Numbered from the stretch's first letter, positions 47,994 through 57,006 are shown. The stretch: DNA of 64,000 nucleotides from an uncultured Tropicimonas sp. (GCA_947497945.1 CANMIP010000025.1:1-64000); one strand, 5' to 3'. Program-made: numbers and translations. Notes: generated by a model from the letters alone, not told the origin.

Positions 47994-48501
47994 TGTTTTC
48001 GTCTTCCATATCTTCGGGTTGGGCCAGCACGTGTTCGAGCAGCGAGTTGGCGCTCATCGTGCCCACGAACCGGTTGGTGTCGGGATCGACGAGAATCACG
48101 TGCCGCTTGTATTGGTGGATGAGGAAAATGCCTTCCATCACCGGCGTTTCCGGCGCGGTAACGGGTATATTCTCCGGGTTGGAGAGATTGTCCCCGACCT
48201 TCTCGTTCTTGAGCTGGTCGAGCCGGGCGGCGAAATCCTCTTCCGTCAGGCGCATGAAGCCGAGATAGTTGAGCGGCACGCGCGTGTGCTCAAGGCCGAT
48301 CAGCGCCGCCTTGGGCAGGATCAGCTTGAGCAGGGTCGGCGCAGTGAAGACACCGACATATTTGCCCGCGTGATCAACCACCGGCAGGAAGCGCGCGCGG
48401 CTCTGCTTGATGATGTTGAAGGCCTTGGCGACGCTCTCCTCCGGATGGATCGTGTGCTGCACCTCCGGTGCCACCATCACATCAAAGCATGTCAAACCCA
48501 T
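47986..48501 (-). CDS. CBS-domain protein
   Basis: 171 residues with two CBS motifs: the first around HTIHPEESVAKAFNIIKQSRARFLPVVD, the second around IPVTAPETPVMEGIFLIHQYKRHVILVD followed by NRFVGTMSANSLLEHVL. CBS pairs bind adenine nucleotides and gate partner proteins. Its 3' end overlaps the start of the transporter gene by 8 nt, so the two are translated together and the CBS protein probably regulates the carrier. Confidence 0.85.
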   Translation of the reverse strand: MGLTCFDVMVAPEVQHTIHPEESVAKAFNIIKQSRARFLPVVDHAGKYVGVFTAPTLLKLILPKAALIGLEHTRVPLNYLGFMRLTEEDFAARLDQLKNEKVGDNLSNPENIPVTAPETPVMEGIFLIHQYKRHVILVDPDTNRFVGTMSANSLLEHVLAQPEDMEDENSE

Positions 48502-48921
48502 ATCGGACCTCGATTTCTCTACAATGGGACCGCCTGCTTGCCTGTCGGCCCGGGGCGGGCGATGTCGCCGCTGGACTCACCCGACAGAGTAAGCCGGTTG
48601 CGGGCCACTGCAATGGCTGCTTGATTTCACTTCTTCACCTCTCGCGCCAGCGAGCAGATTGCATAGCCGGGTTTCCTTTGCCGCAGCGTCACATTGGTGG
48701 GAAGCGAGTCGTTTTCGTCCTGAACGACCGGACAATGCGGTCAGCCGCGCGAGACGGGACCGGTCTTCCGGAGGACAATGAGCGCATGCGCCGGGTCGGC
48801 GGAATGCGTCAGAGGGAGTAGCACCAGCTGCCCCCTTGTCGGGGCCCGATCACATCCCGGCTCTCGGTTCCTTTACCGCGGCAGGCTGGTGATCGGGGCT
48901 GCGAGACCCTAGACATGTGGG
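48502..48921. other. Gap between the CBS gene and selO
   Basis: 420 bp between divergent genes. I find no open frame with neighbour-like codon use, no RNA gene and no clear promoter or terminator. Confidence 0.4.
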
Positions 48922-50364
48922 ATGGATCTGAAAATCGCCTTCGACAACAGCTATGCGCGCCTTCCGGGCCGGTTCTTCATGCGGCAGGCGCCCGTTCCGG
49001 TGCGCGCGCCGGAGCTCTTGCTGCTCAATCTCGGTCTGGCCGAGGAGCTGGGACTGGCCGGGGACGCGCTGCAATCTCCCGATGGTGTCGAGATGCTTGC
49101 GGGCAATGCCGTGCCAGAGGGCGCCGAGCCGCTGGCGCAGGCCTATGCCGGGCATCAGTTCGGAGGATTCTCGCCGGTGCTGGGCGATGGCCGGGCAATC
49201 CTTCTGGGCGAGGTGATCGATGACACCGGAACCCGGCGGGATCTCCAGCTCAAGGGATCCGGGCAGACAGCTTTCTCGCGCCCCGGCAGCGACGGACGGG
49301 CGCCGCTTGGGGCGGTGATCCGGGAGTTCATCGTCTCAGAGGCGATGCATGCGCTCGGCATCCCGACCACGCGGGCGCTGGCGGCGGTGGCCACGGGCGA
49401 GCATGTCCGGCGCGAGGCGATGCTGCCGGGCGGCGTGCTGACGCGGGTTGCGTCCAGCCATATCCGGGTCGGAACCTTCCAGTTCTTCGCCGCGCGAGGC
49501 GATACCGAGGCGCTCCAGGCGCTGCTCGACTACGCTATCGCGCGCCACTTTCCGCAGGCCGACGGCCCGATGGGCTTCCTTGACGCCGTGATCGAAGGCC
49601 AGGCCAGGCTGGTGGCGCAATGGCTGGGCGTGGGCTTCATCCACGGCGTGATGAACACCGACAACACCGCGATCTCCGGCGAAACCATCGATTTCGGCCC
49701 CTGCGCCTTCATGGACAGCTTCCACCCGGCCACCGTCTATTCCTCCATCGATCGGGGCGGCCGCTACGCCTATATGCGCCAGCCGGAGATCCTCGCCTGG
49801 AACCTCGCGCAGCTTGCCTCGGCGCTCCTGCCGCTGATGGGCGAACCGCAGGACGCGGCGCTGGAGGCGGCACAGGCGGCGGTCGAGCGCTATCCGGAGT
49901 TGGTGCGCGCGCAATGGGCCGAGGTGTTCGGCCGCAAGATCGGGTTGCAGCGCCGCGAAGATGGCGACGCGGCGCTGGCGGCGGGGCTGCTGGAACGGAT
50001 GGCCGAAGAAGGCGCGGATTTCACCAACACGTTCCGCGCGCTTGTGACGGGCCGGGCACGGGACGAATTCACCGATCCACTGGCCTTCGATCATTGGGAA
50101 GAAGGTTGGCGCGCGCGTCTTGCGCGGGAACCGGAGCCCGAGGCGCTGGCCGCACGGCTGAAACAGGCGAACCCGGCGGTGATCCCGCGCAATCACCGGG
50201 TCGAACAGGCGATCGCGGCGGCGATGCAAGGGGATCTGTCCGTGGCGACGCGGCTCATCGGCGCGCTGGCCCGGCCTTTTGACGACCTTCCGGAAGAGCT
50301 GGCCGACCTCGCCCGACCGCCGCTGGAGGAAGAGCGGGTTCAGCGCACCTTCTGCGGCACCTGA
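48922..50364 (+). CDS. selO: SelO/YdiU family protein adenylyltransferase
   Basis: 480 residues. SelO is a pseudokinase-fold enzyme that transfers AMP to Ser, Thr or Tyr of target proteins. Family features include [20 protein letters not shown], the nucleotide-binding [20 protein letters not shown] and [20 protein letters not shown] (catalytic Asn/Asp region). The C-terminus ends TFCGT; in many SelO proteins this penultimate region has selenocysteine or cysteine, here cysteine. The 3' end overlaps the convergent EamA gene by 25 bp. Confidence 0.93.
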   Translation: MDLKIAFDNSYARLPGRFFMRQAPVPVRAPELLLLNLGLAEELGLAGDALQSPDGVEMLAGNAVPEGAEPLAQAYAGHQFGGFSPVLGDGRAILLGEVIDDTGTRRDLQLKGSGQTAFSRPGSDGRAPLGAVIREFIVSEAMHALGIPTTRALAAVATGEHVRREAMLPGGVLTRVASSHIRVGTFQFFAARGDTEALQALLDYAIARHFPQADGPMGFLDAVIEGQARLVAQWLGVGFIHGVMNTDNTAISGETIDFGPCAFMDSFHPATVYSSIDRGGRYAYMRQPEILAWNLAQLASALLPLMGEPQDAALEAAQAAVERYPELVRAQWAEVFGRKIGLQRREDGDAALAAGLLERMAEEGADFTNTFRALVTGRARDEFTDPLAFDHWEEGWRARLAREPEPEALAARLKQANPAVIPRNHRVEQAIAAAMQGDLSVATRLIGALARPFDDLPEELADLARPPLEEERVQRTFCGT

Positions 50365-51239
50365 CGGTTGATCAGCACCAGCCCCAGCGTGACAAGCGCC
50401 AGCGCACCGAGCAGGCCGGGCGCCAACTCTTCGCCGAGGATCAGCCAGCCCATCGAGACCCCGAATATCGGAGTCAGGAAGCTGAAAGCGGCAACGGAGG
50501 CCGGGGGATAGACCGAAAGCAGCCAGAGCCAGATCGAGAACCCGATCGAGACGACGAGCACGGTCTGCACCGCGAGTCCCCACCAATGGATCGGCTGCGG
50601 CTCGCGAAGCAGCTCGCCAAAGAGCGGCGAGAGCACAAGCAGGAGCGGCGCCGAGACGGCAACCTGCCAGAAGAGCTGGCTCTGCGCATCGACCCCGGCA
50701 AGCTTTGTGCCACGCGCACAGAGCGCGATCCCGGCCCAGGCAAAGGCCGCGCCAAGGGCGTAGAGATCGCCGGCCAGCGATGCCTCCCCGCCCCCGCTAC
50801 CCCGGTTGAGGATTGCCCATGCGACGCCGGCGAAGGCGACCAGCAGGCCCGCCACCTTGTTCCGGTTCAGCCGCTCGCCGGGCAACACGAAATGCGCAGC
50901 AATCGCGAACCAGACCGGCATCGAATAGAAGATGACCGAGGAGCGGCTCACCGTCGTCAGGTCCAGCGCCTTGAAAAGGAAAAGGAACTCTGCAGTGAAG
51001 GCCAGGCCGATCAGCAGCCCGGCCGGCCAGATCTCTCGCCGCAGGTCCAGGCGCTTGCCCGCCAGCCGCATCAGCAGCCAGATGCAGGGCACCGCGCCGG
51101 CCGAGCGCAGCCCGGCCCAGAAGACGGGCTGCAACCCCTCGTTCACGACCTTGATGATGACCTGGTTGAAGCCCAGGAAGGCCGAAAAGCCGATCAGCGC
51201 CAGCGCACCGAACATGTCGATCCTGTCCTTGCGCGGCAT
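50340..51239 (-). CDS. EamA/DMT-superfamily transporter
   Basis: 299 residues, ten predicted membrane helices in two EamA repeats; conserved [20 protein letters not shown] and [20 protein letters not shown] close the repeats. Such proteins export or exchange metabolites. The start [13 protein letters not shown] allows a second ATG nine codons later. Its last 25 bp overlap the 3' end of selO in antisense. Confidence 0.85.
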   Translation of the reverse strand: MPRKDRIDMFGALALIGFSAFLGFNQVIIKVVNEGLQPVFWAGLRSAGAVPCIWLLMRLAGKRLDLRREIWPAGLLIGLAFTAEFLFLFKALDLTTVSRSSVIFYSMPVWFAIAAHFVLPGERLNRNKVAGLLVAFAGVAWAILNRGSGGGEASLAGDLYALGAAFAWAGIALCARGTKLAGVDAQSQLFWQVAVSAPLLLVLSPLFGELLREPQPIHWWGLAVQTVLVVSIGFSIWLWLLSVYPPASVAAFSFLTPIFGVSMGWLILGEELAPGLLGALALVTLGLVLINRQVPQKVR

Positions 51240-51413
51240 TGGCGATCCTCCTTGACCGGGCCGACCTGCGCCAGCACATGGCGGAAGTCAAGCCGGCGCA
51301 ACAGAGGCAGCGTTGCAACGCTCCCCGGATTGTTACCGCGCCGGCGGATCAAAAGAGTTCACGCCGAATCACCCCCGCGATAGCCTCGCCCCATAACAAG
51401 GACGGAAAAATAC

Positions 51414-51572
51414 ATGTCCGAGAGAGCAGTGGCGACGGTTCGTCCCGAAGAGGCTGGGGACGAAGCGGAAATCTGCGGGCATCTGCCCCGCTATCCCGAA
51501 TATGAAGGGGACTCCCCTTGCCGGGAGACAATCGACGCGGTCGATCTCGTCTCCGGCGAGGGCCAGGCGTGA
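51414..51572 (+). CDS. Small protein, 52 residues, coupled to the DUF2927 lipoprotein
   Basis: Reads MSERAVATVRPEEAGDEAEI and on through CGHLPRYPEYEGDSPCRETI to a short DAVDLVSGEGQA tail, with stop TGA at 51570-51572. That stop overlaps the GTG of the next gene (GTGA), the arrangement of coupled genes. An AAGGA lies upstream, rather far (about 12 nt) from the ATG. The protein is acidic, has two cysteines and no signal peptide or membrane segment. I do not recognise the family. Support comes from the overlap and from neighbour-like codon use. Confidence 0.6.
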   Translation: MSERAVATVRPEEAGDEAEICGHLPRYPEYEGDSPCRETIDAVDLVSGEGQA

Positions 51573-52942
51573 GGCTGCGCGCGATCCCGTTCGCGGCGCT
51601 GACCCTTGCGTTGGCGGCCTGTGCCCCCGGACCCTCGGCCGACATTGCCGCCCGACAGGTGAGCAATGCCGCCCCGTTGCCGGCCATGCGAAGCTTCTCC
51701 ACAGTCTCGTCGTCGCCCAGCGTCCGGACCAACCGTCAGCTTGCCGGCGACTTCCTCGAACTGACCTTCGAGCTGGAAAGCGGCCGCGAGATCCCGCGCC
51801 TGACCCGGTTCGACGGCGAGATCACGCTGGAGCTGCGGGGAGAGGCCTCGCAAAGCGTCCGGCGCGACCTCGACCGGCTGATCGCGCGGCTGAAGCGCGA
51901 GGCCGGGCTGCCCGTCCGGCTGGCCCGGACCGGCGAAGCGGCCTCCATCGTGGTCGAGGTGCTGCCGCGCAAGGAACTGCAACGCGCGGTGCCGCAGGCG
52001 GCCTGTTTCGTCGTCCCGCGCGTGCGCGGTTGGGAGGAGTTCCGCAAGGCGCGCCGCTCGGGCAAGGTCGACTGGACAACGCTCTACGAGCGCGAGGTGG
52101 CCTCTGTCTTCCTGCCCGGCGATGTCTCGCCACAGGAGGCGCGCGATTGCCTGCACGAGGAGATCGCCCAGGCGCTCGGACCTCTCAACGACCTGTATCG
52201 GCTGCCGGATTCCGTCTTCAACGACGACAATTTCCACACCGTTCTGACCGGGTTCGACATGCTCATGCTGCGCGTGACCTATGACCGGGCCCTGGCCAAC
52301 GGGATGGGACGGGAACAGGTCGCGGCCGCCCTGCCCGGCATCCTCGCCCGGCTCAATCCGCGCGGCGAACGCGCCGGCCCGCCGCCCGCACAACCGACAC
52401 CGCATATCTGGGTCGAGGCGATCGAAAATGCGCTCGGTCCGCGCGGCACGCCCGGTTTCCGCCGCGCCCAGGCGCGACGCGCGGTCGATCTTGCCGGCGC
52501 GGCCGGCTGGAACGACACCCGCATGGCCTTCTCGCTCTATGCCTATGGCCGGCTGGCGCTCAACACCGCCCCGGACCAAGCCCTCTCCGCCTTTGTCGAA
52601 GCCTCCAATATCTACCATTCGCTCCCCGACACGCAGGTCCAGGCCGCCCATGTCGCCATGCAGCTCGGCGCTTTTTCCCTGAGTGCCGGCGAGGCCAACG
52701 CGACGCTGAGGCTGGTCGAAAGCAACCTTGCGGCGGTCCGACAGGCAGAGAATGCGGCCCTTCTGTCGACCCTGCTGATGATGCGGGCCGAGGCGCTGGA
52801 ATTGCTCGGACGCAGCTCCGAGGCAGCCGCGCAGCGCAACGAAGCGCTTGGCTGGGCCCGCTACGGTTTTGGCTCTGACAGTCTGGTGCGCGAACGCGCA
52901 AGCGAGATCGCGGCCCTTGCCCCCGTCCGGGCCGGCTTGTAA
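51569..52942 (+). CDS. DUF2927 lipoprotein with C-terminal repeat region
   Basis: 457 residues from GTG 51569. It begins MRLRAIPFAALTLALAAC, a lipoprotein signal with Cys18. The DUF2927 domain (about residues 50-265) includes the conserved CLHEEIAQALGPLNDLYRLP with a zincin-like HEE, then VFNDDNFHTVLTGFD. The last ~150 residues have alternating helices of TPR type (LSAFVEASNIYHSLPDTQVQ). DUF2927 is a protease-like domain of unproven activity, so a periplasmic membrane-anchored hydrolase or scaffold is a guess. An in-frame ATG at 51518 would add residues before the signal sequence and is unlikely. Confidence 0.8.
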   Translation: MRLRAIPFAALTLALAACAPGPSADIAARQVSNAAPLPAMRSFSTVSSSPSVRTNRQLAGDFLELTFELESGREIPRLTRFDGEITLELRGEASQSVRRDLDRLIARLKREAGLPVRLARTGEAASIVVEVLPRKELQRAVPQAACFVVPRVRGWEEFRKARRSGKVDWTTLYEREVASVFLPGDVSPQEARDCLHEEIAQALGPLNDLYRLPDSVFNDDNFHTVLTGFDMLMLRVTYDRALANGMGREQVAAALPGILARLNPRGERAGPPPAQPTPHIWVEAIENALGPRGTPGFRRAQARRAVDLAGAAGWNDTRMAFSLYAYGRLALNTAPDQALSAFVEASNIYHSLPDTQVQAAHVAMQLGAFSLSAGEANATLRLVESNLAAVRQAENAALLSTLLMMRAEALELLGRSSEAAAQRNEALGWARYGFGSDSLVRERASEIAALAPVRAGL

Positions 52943-52971
52943 GCGGCTGTCGAGGCAAGGGGAGAAGAACG

Positions 52972-53136
52972 ATGATTGTCATTCTGGCCGCGCTGGCCGG
53001 CGCGATCTGGGGCGGGCTGCTGGCCAAGAAACGGGGCGGCAAACCGGCGGATATCGCACAATACGCGGCGGGCTACGGCATCGCATTCGCGCTTGCGGGG
53101 CTGTTTGTGACCATTGTCCTGGAGCGGCTCCTCTAG
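52972..53136 (+). CDS. Small two-helix membrane protein, 54 residues
   Basis: Reads MIVILAALAGAIWGGLLAKK, then RGGKPADIAQYAAGYGIAFA and LAGLFVTIVLERLL. Two hydrophobic segments (residues about 2-18 and 33-50) flank a short positive loop, so both ends should face the same side. A strong AGGGGAG ribosome-binding site lies ahead, 29 nt after the DUF2927 stop, so it is probably in the same operon. The function is unknown. Confidence 0.7.
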   Translation: MIVILAALAGAIWGGLLAKKRGGKPADIAQYAAGYGIAFALAGLFVTIVLERLL

Positions 53137-53198
53137 GTTTGGGCGGCCGCCGACGGAGCGAGTCTTCGCTGCGAATGCAAAGAACGACTTTCGGTAAC

Positions 53199-53343
53199 CG
53201 TGCCAGCGCCTGCCCGTGGGGTGGCACTGCACCCTCAGTGGTCTGCACTTTATCCCGGCCAAACCCGAAATGGATCAGGAAATAGCGCGCTTGTAACTAA
53301 GCGCCAGCCCGCCGCAACGGCGGCTTCGCCCTGTTTCCGTGCC
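53199..53343 (+). repeat. Dispersed palindromic intergenic element, copy 3 (right end shortened)
   Basis: Begins CGTGCCAGCGCCTGCCCGT like copy 2 and keeps the core CTTTATCCC..CCAAACCCG and AAGCGCCAGCCCGCC. The segment that should hold the inverted right end is missing: the sequence passes to CCGCCGCAACGGCGG, itself a hairpin, and then TTTCCGTGCC. It fills much of the 346-bp gap between the small membrane protein and the VWA gene; the rest shows no gene. Confidence 0.8.
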
Positions 53344-53482
53344 CGCAATCGCCCCTTTGCGACCGCCCGCAAACGGGGCAGCGTCTCCCCCTCCCCCCTT
53401 GCGCCGTATTCGACCTTGCCGGAACTTGACCCTCGCGCCCTCTCGCCCGACTGTGGCGTGCAAGACCAAACCGAGAGGCACG

Positions 53483-54664
53483 ATGTTCCTTCCCTTCTTC
53501 CAGACCCTGCGCGAGGGCGGCGTCCCCGTTTCTCTGCGCGAATATCTCGCCTTCCTGGAGGGGATGTCGGCCGGGCTCGTGACCTATGATCTCGACGGGT
53601 TTTACTATCTCGCCCGCTCCGCCATGGTGAAGGACGAACGCCATCTCGACCGCTTCGACCGCGCCTTCGCCGCCTCCTTCGATGGCGTGGAAGCGATCAC
53701 CGCCGAACAGGTGATGGAAGCGCTGGACCTGCCGGAGGACTGGCTGCGCAAACAGGCCGAGAAACATCTCAGCCCCGAGGAAATGGCCGAGATCGAGGCG
53801 CTTGGCGGCTTCGACAAGCTGATGGAGACGCTCAAGGAACGGCTCAAGGAGCAGGAGGGCCGCCATCAGGGCGGCAACAAGTGGATCGGCACCGCCGGCA
53901 CCTCGCCCTTCGGCGCCCATGGCTATAACCCGGAAGGCGTGCGCATCGGCCAGAAGGAGAGCCGGCACAGGCGCGCGGTCAAGGTCTGGGACAAGCGCGA
54001 ATTCCGCAATCTCGATGACAGCGTCGAGCTGGGCACGCGCAATATCAAGGTGGCGCTGAAGCGGCTCCGGCAATGGGCGCGGCATGGCGCCCATGACGAG
54101 CTGGATCTCGACGAGACGATCCGCGCCACTGCCGATCACGGCTATCTCGACGTCAAGATGCGGCCCGAGCGGCATAACGCGGTCAAGGTGGTGATGTTCC
54201 TCGATGTCGGCGGCTCGATGGACCCGTTCATCAAGGTGGTGGAAGAGCTGTTCTCGGCCGCGCGGGCCGAGTTCAAGCATCTCGAATACTATTACTTCCA
54301 CAATTGCCTCTATGAAGGCGTCTGGCGCGACAATCGCCGCCGCTGGGACGCGCAGACCCCGACCTGGGAGGTGCTCAACACCTATGGTCCTGATTACAAA
54401 TGCATCTTTGTCGGCGATGCCGCGATGAGCCCCTACGAGGTGCTGCATCCCGGCGGGGCCAACGAGCACTGGAACGCGGAGACCGGCGAGACCTGGCTGC
54501 GCCGCGCGCGGGCACAATGGCCGGACCATCTCTGGATCAACCCGACGCCCGAACGGCTCTGGGGCTACACCCAATCCATCGGCATGATCCGCCAGATATT
54601 CGAGGAACGCATGGTGCCGATGACGCTGGAGGGGATCGACCGGGGCATGCGCGAGCTGGGCTGA
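53483..54664 (+). CDS. VWA-domain protein, CoxE-like
   Basis: 393 residues from the ATG at 53483 (MFLPFFQTLREGGVPVSLRE); an upstream in-frame ATG would start inside unrelated sequence. The N-terminal half is helical, with an acidic/charged middle. The VWA domain contains the MIDAS-like motif FLDVGGSMDP, with Asp-x-Gly-x-Ser intact. CoxE-type VWA proteins usually work with a MoxR AAA+ ATPase to insert metals or remodel complexes. No MoxR gene is adjacent here, so its partner must lie elsewhere. Confidence 0.85.
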   Translation: MFLPFFQTLREGGVPVSLREYLAFLEGMSAGLVTYDLDGFYYLARSAMVKDERHLDRFDRAFAASFDGVEAITAEQVMEALDLPEDWLRKQAEKHLSPEEMAEIEALGGFDKLMETLKERLKEQEGRHQGGNKWIGTAGTSPFGAHGYNPEGVRIGQKESRHRRAVKVWDKREFRNLDDSVELGTRNIKVALKRLRQWARHGAHDELDLDETIRATADHGYLDVKMRPERHNAVKVVMFLDVGGSMDPFIKVVEELFSAARAEFKHLEYYYFHNCLYEGVWRDNRRRWDAQTPTWEVLNTYGPDYKCIFVGDAAMSPYEVLHPGGANEHWNAETGETWLRRARAQWPDHLWINPTPERLWGYTQSIGMIRQIFEERMVPMTLEGIDRGMRELG

Positions 54665-54758
54665 AGCCGTCTCGCCGCAATTCGGCGTCCAGCGCTTGGT
54701 TGCGAGACCAGGCCGCGACCGTTATCGCGAACCCACCCTCTCCTTGCCGGGTCATCCG

Positions 54759-55625
54759 ATGTTTCGCCCCTCCGCCACTGCGCTCTTCCTTGCCGCGGTC
54801 TTCCTGATCACCGCCATGTCGGCCATCGTCCGGCTGCTTGCCTCCGACCTGCCGATCGGACAGATCCTGTTCTGGCGCTCGGCGGCGGCGCTGGTGCCGA
54901 TCCTGGGATATATGGCGCTGCGCCGCGAGTTTCCGGCCGCCCTGGCGACGCGCCACCCGAGACTGCATCTCACGCGCAGCCTGTTCGGCGTGCTCTCCAT
55001 GGCACTGTCCTTCCTCTCCCTGGCCTATCTGAGCGTGGCGACGGCCCAGGCGCTCGCCTATCTGACGCCGGTCCTGACCCTGCCCATGGCGGCGCTGATG
55101 GCGGGGGAGCAGCTTACGCGGCGGGTGGTTCTGGCGGCGCTCACAGGCTTCGCGGGGGTGCTCTTCATGGCGGGCGGGGCGCTGGCCCTCCCCGGACAGG
55201 GCGCTATGATCGGCGTTGCGGCCGGCCTGGGATTCGCACTGACCATGGCCTTTGTCCGGGTGCATATCCGCAGCATGACCCGCACCGAACGCCCCTCCAC
55301 CATCGCCTTCTACTTTGCGCTCACAGGCAGCGCCGCGGGGCTGGCCAGCGCCCCTTTCGGCTGGCAGCCCCATGACGCGGCGACGCTGGGCTGGCTGCTC
55401 CTGGCCGGCCTGCTCGGCGGGCTTGCCCATGTGCTCTCTGCCGAAGCGGTGGCCCGGGCGCCGGTCTCGCGCCTTGCCCCGCTGGAATATACCGGCCTGC
55501 TCTGGGCGATCGGCTTCGACATCCTGCTCTTCGGCGACCTGCCCAGCTGGTACGGCGCGGTCGGGGCCACGGCGATTCTCGCGGCCGTCGCCCTGGCCAC
55601 GCGACCCACGGCCCCCGCGCAATAA
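54759..55625 (+). CDS. EamA/DMT-superfamily transporter
   Basis: 288 residues with about ten membrane helices and two EamA repeats (QILFWRSAAALVPILGYMAL opens the first; LAPLEYTGLLWAIGFDILLF closes the second). The substrate is unknown; RhtA-like amino-acid or S-adenosylmethionine exporters share this pattern. It starts 94 bp after the VWA gene and is followed 48 bp later by the M48 protease gene, all on the plus strand. Confidence 0.85.
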   Translation: MFRPSATALFLAAVFLITAMSAIVRLLASDLPIGQILFWRSAAALVPILGYMALRREFPAALATRHPRLHLTRSLFGVLSMALSFLSLAYLSVATAQALAYLTPVLTLPMAALMAGEQLTRRVVLAALTGFAGVLFMAGGALALPGQGAMIGVAAGLGFALTMAFVRVHIRSMTRTERPSTIAFYFALTGSAAGLASAPFGWQPHDAATLGWLLLAGLLGGLAHVLSAEAVARAPVSRLAPLEYTGLLWAIGFDILLFGDLPSWYGAVGATAILAAVALATRPTAPAQ

Positions 55626-55673
55626 TCCCTTGCGGCCTTGCCGTGGCGGCCGCGCCGGCCCATATTTTCAACT

Positions 55674-56369
55674 ATGTTGAAGCTCACCCCCATCCTGCTG
55701 ATGATTGCCTACGGGTTGATCATGTATCGTTTCTCCGCCTGGAAAACCGCGAAGGAGCTGGATACGCGCTCGACCGAGCTGGCCGATCCCGGCTTGCGGC
55801 GGCTGACGGACCGGATGGCCGAGGCGCTGGATCTCGACCGGATCCGCGTCTTCATCTACGAGGTTGCACCGATCAACGGGCTGGCCGCGCCGGACGGGCG
55901 CATCTTCATCACCCGCGGCTTTTATGACCGCTATCGCGCCGGCGAAGTGTCGGGAGAGGAAATAGCCTCCGTCATCGCCCATGAGCTCGGCCATGTCGCG
56001 CTCGGTCATTCACGGCGCCGGATGATCGATTTCTCCGGCCAGAATGCGGTCCGCATGGCGCTCGCAACCATGCTCAACCGGTTCCTGCCGGGCCTGGGCG
56101 CGCTGATCGCCGGGGCGCTGACCTCGCTGCTCGTCGCGCGACTGAGCCGGCAGGACGAGTTCGAGGCGGATGCCTATGCCTCCGCGCTGCTGGTCAAGTC
56201 CGGGATCGGGACAGCGCCGCAGAAGAGCCTGTTTTCCAAGCTCGAACAGCTGACGGGCGGTCTCGGCGCGGGCACCCCCGCATGGCTGATGAGCCATCCG
56301 AAGACGAAGGCGCGCGTGGCGGCCATAGAGGCGCGGGAGGCGCGGTGGGACGCTCCAAGGATCGAATGA
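55674..56369 (+). CDS. M48-family zinc metalloprotease
   Basis: 231 residues. One N-terminal membrane helix (ILLMIAYGLIMYRF) anchors it. The HExxH motif HELGH is at residues 103-107 in VIAHELGHVALGHSRRR, and the third zinc ligand Glu is in QDEFEADAYASALL. The fold is like HtpX/Oma1/BepA but shorter, so it may be a minimal membrane protease for protein quality control. The start at 55674 is preferred over an in-frame ATG 36 bp upstream that would precede the helix with a basic stretch. Confidence 0.88.
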   Translation: MLKLTPILLMIAYGLIMYRFSAWKTAKELDTRSTELADPGLRRLTDRMAEALDLDRIRVFIYEVAPINGLAAPDGRIFITRGFYDRYRAGEVSGEEIASVIAHELGHVALGHSRRRMIDFSGQNAVRMALATMLNRFLPGLGALIAGALTSLLVARLSRQDEFEADAYASALLVKSGIGTAPQKSLFSKLEQLTGGLGAGTPAWLMSHPKTKARVAAIEAREARWDAPRIE

Positions 56370-56466
56370 GGAGAAGGGCGGCATGGGGGCCGGTCGCAGA
56401 TCTTGATCCGGTTTCGGATGGAGCGGGCAATGCCCGCCGACATGTGTCCCCGCAGGCAGGACGCCG

Positions 56467-56796
56467 CTAGCGCCGCATACCCGTGCCGATCTTATCCAGG
56501 ATACGTTCGACCTCGCCCATGCCGGTCTCGCGACTGCGCGCGACAATGGCATCGAAACGGCGGCGCAGCGCCTCCTTCTCCTTGCCCTTGCAATCATTCC
56601 AGGGTCGCCCCTGCAGCCCCATTTCGATCACGTAATAGCCGATGAAATGCGGCCGTGTGCCGATCTCGAGCAGCCGGCGATAGGTCTCGTCGGCGCCAAG
56701 CGCACGCAGTTCATCCGCCGAACGGATGCCGGCACGCGTACAGGCGGCCTCCATGGCCGGGCCAAGATTACGTATCGATGAGACGGGGTCTGCCAT
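56467..56796 (-). CDS. TfoX C-terminal-domain protein
   Basis: 109 residues; the first ~80 match the TfoX/Sxy C-terminal domain (SSIRNLGPAMEAACTRAGIR, then SADELRALGADETYRRLLE). That domain carries a helix-hairpin-helix-like nucleic-acid-binding fold. The N-terminal TfoX domain that drives competence genes is absent, so a competence role is not implied. It is convergent with the M48 gene; the gap has a short GCGGGC/GCCCGC hairpin near 56424. Confidence 0.8.
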   Translation of the reverse strand: MADPVSSIRNLGPAMEAACTRAGIRSADELRALGADETYRRLLEIGTRPHFIGYYVIEMGLQGRPWNDCKGKEKEALRRRFDAIVARSRETGMGEVERILDKIGTGMRR

Positions 56797-56853
56797 GGTG
56801 GCAAACCTACCTGTCCGGGCAGCACGAGCAAGGTGCCGATCAAAATAGCCCGG

Positions 56854-57006
56854 TCAGATACTTGCGAAATCAGTAAAGGAATAGCGTGGGCGACGGCCCA
56901 GTTCCGGCGTCGGCTTTTGCTGTTCACGCGCGGGATCGCGCCGTGTCTTGGCCTCGGGCGGGGATTCAGCTGCAGTCTTGGGTGGTGGTGTCTGGTACTC
57001 ACTCAT
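56854..57006 (-). CDS. Possible small protein, 50 residues
   Basis: From ATG 57006 it would read MSEYQTPPPKTAAESPPEAK and on to an RRPRYSFTDFASI end. It is Pro- and charge-rich without membrane or signal segment. No good ribosome-binding site is seen and the region is somewhat AT-rich. It lies upstream of the TfoX-like gene on the same strand. Treat it as a weak candidate. The rest of the 396-bp gap (56797-57192) holds nothing I can name. Confidence 0.3.
   Translation of the reverse strand: MSEYQTPPPKTAAESPPEAKTRRDPAREQQKPTPELGRRPRYSFTDFASI

Noticed and set aside
48778-48912. Short plus-strand frame upstream of selO
   Set aside because: About 43 codons with mixed codon use and no convincing similarity; it reads into the selO leader.
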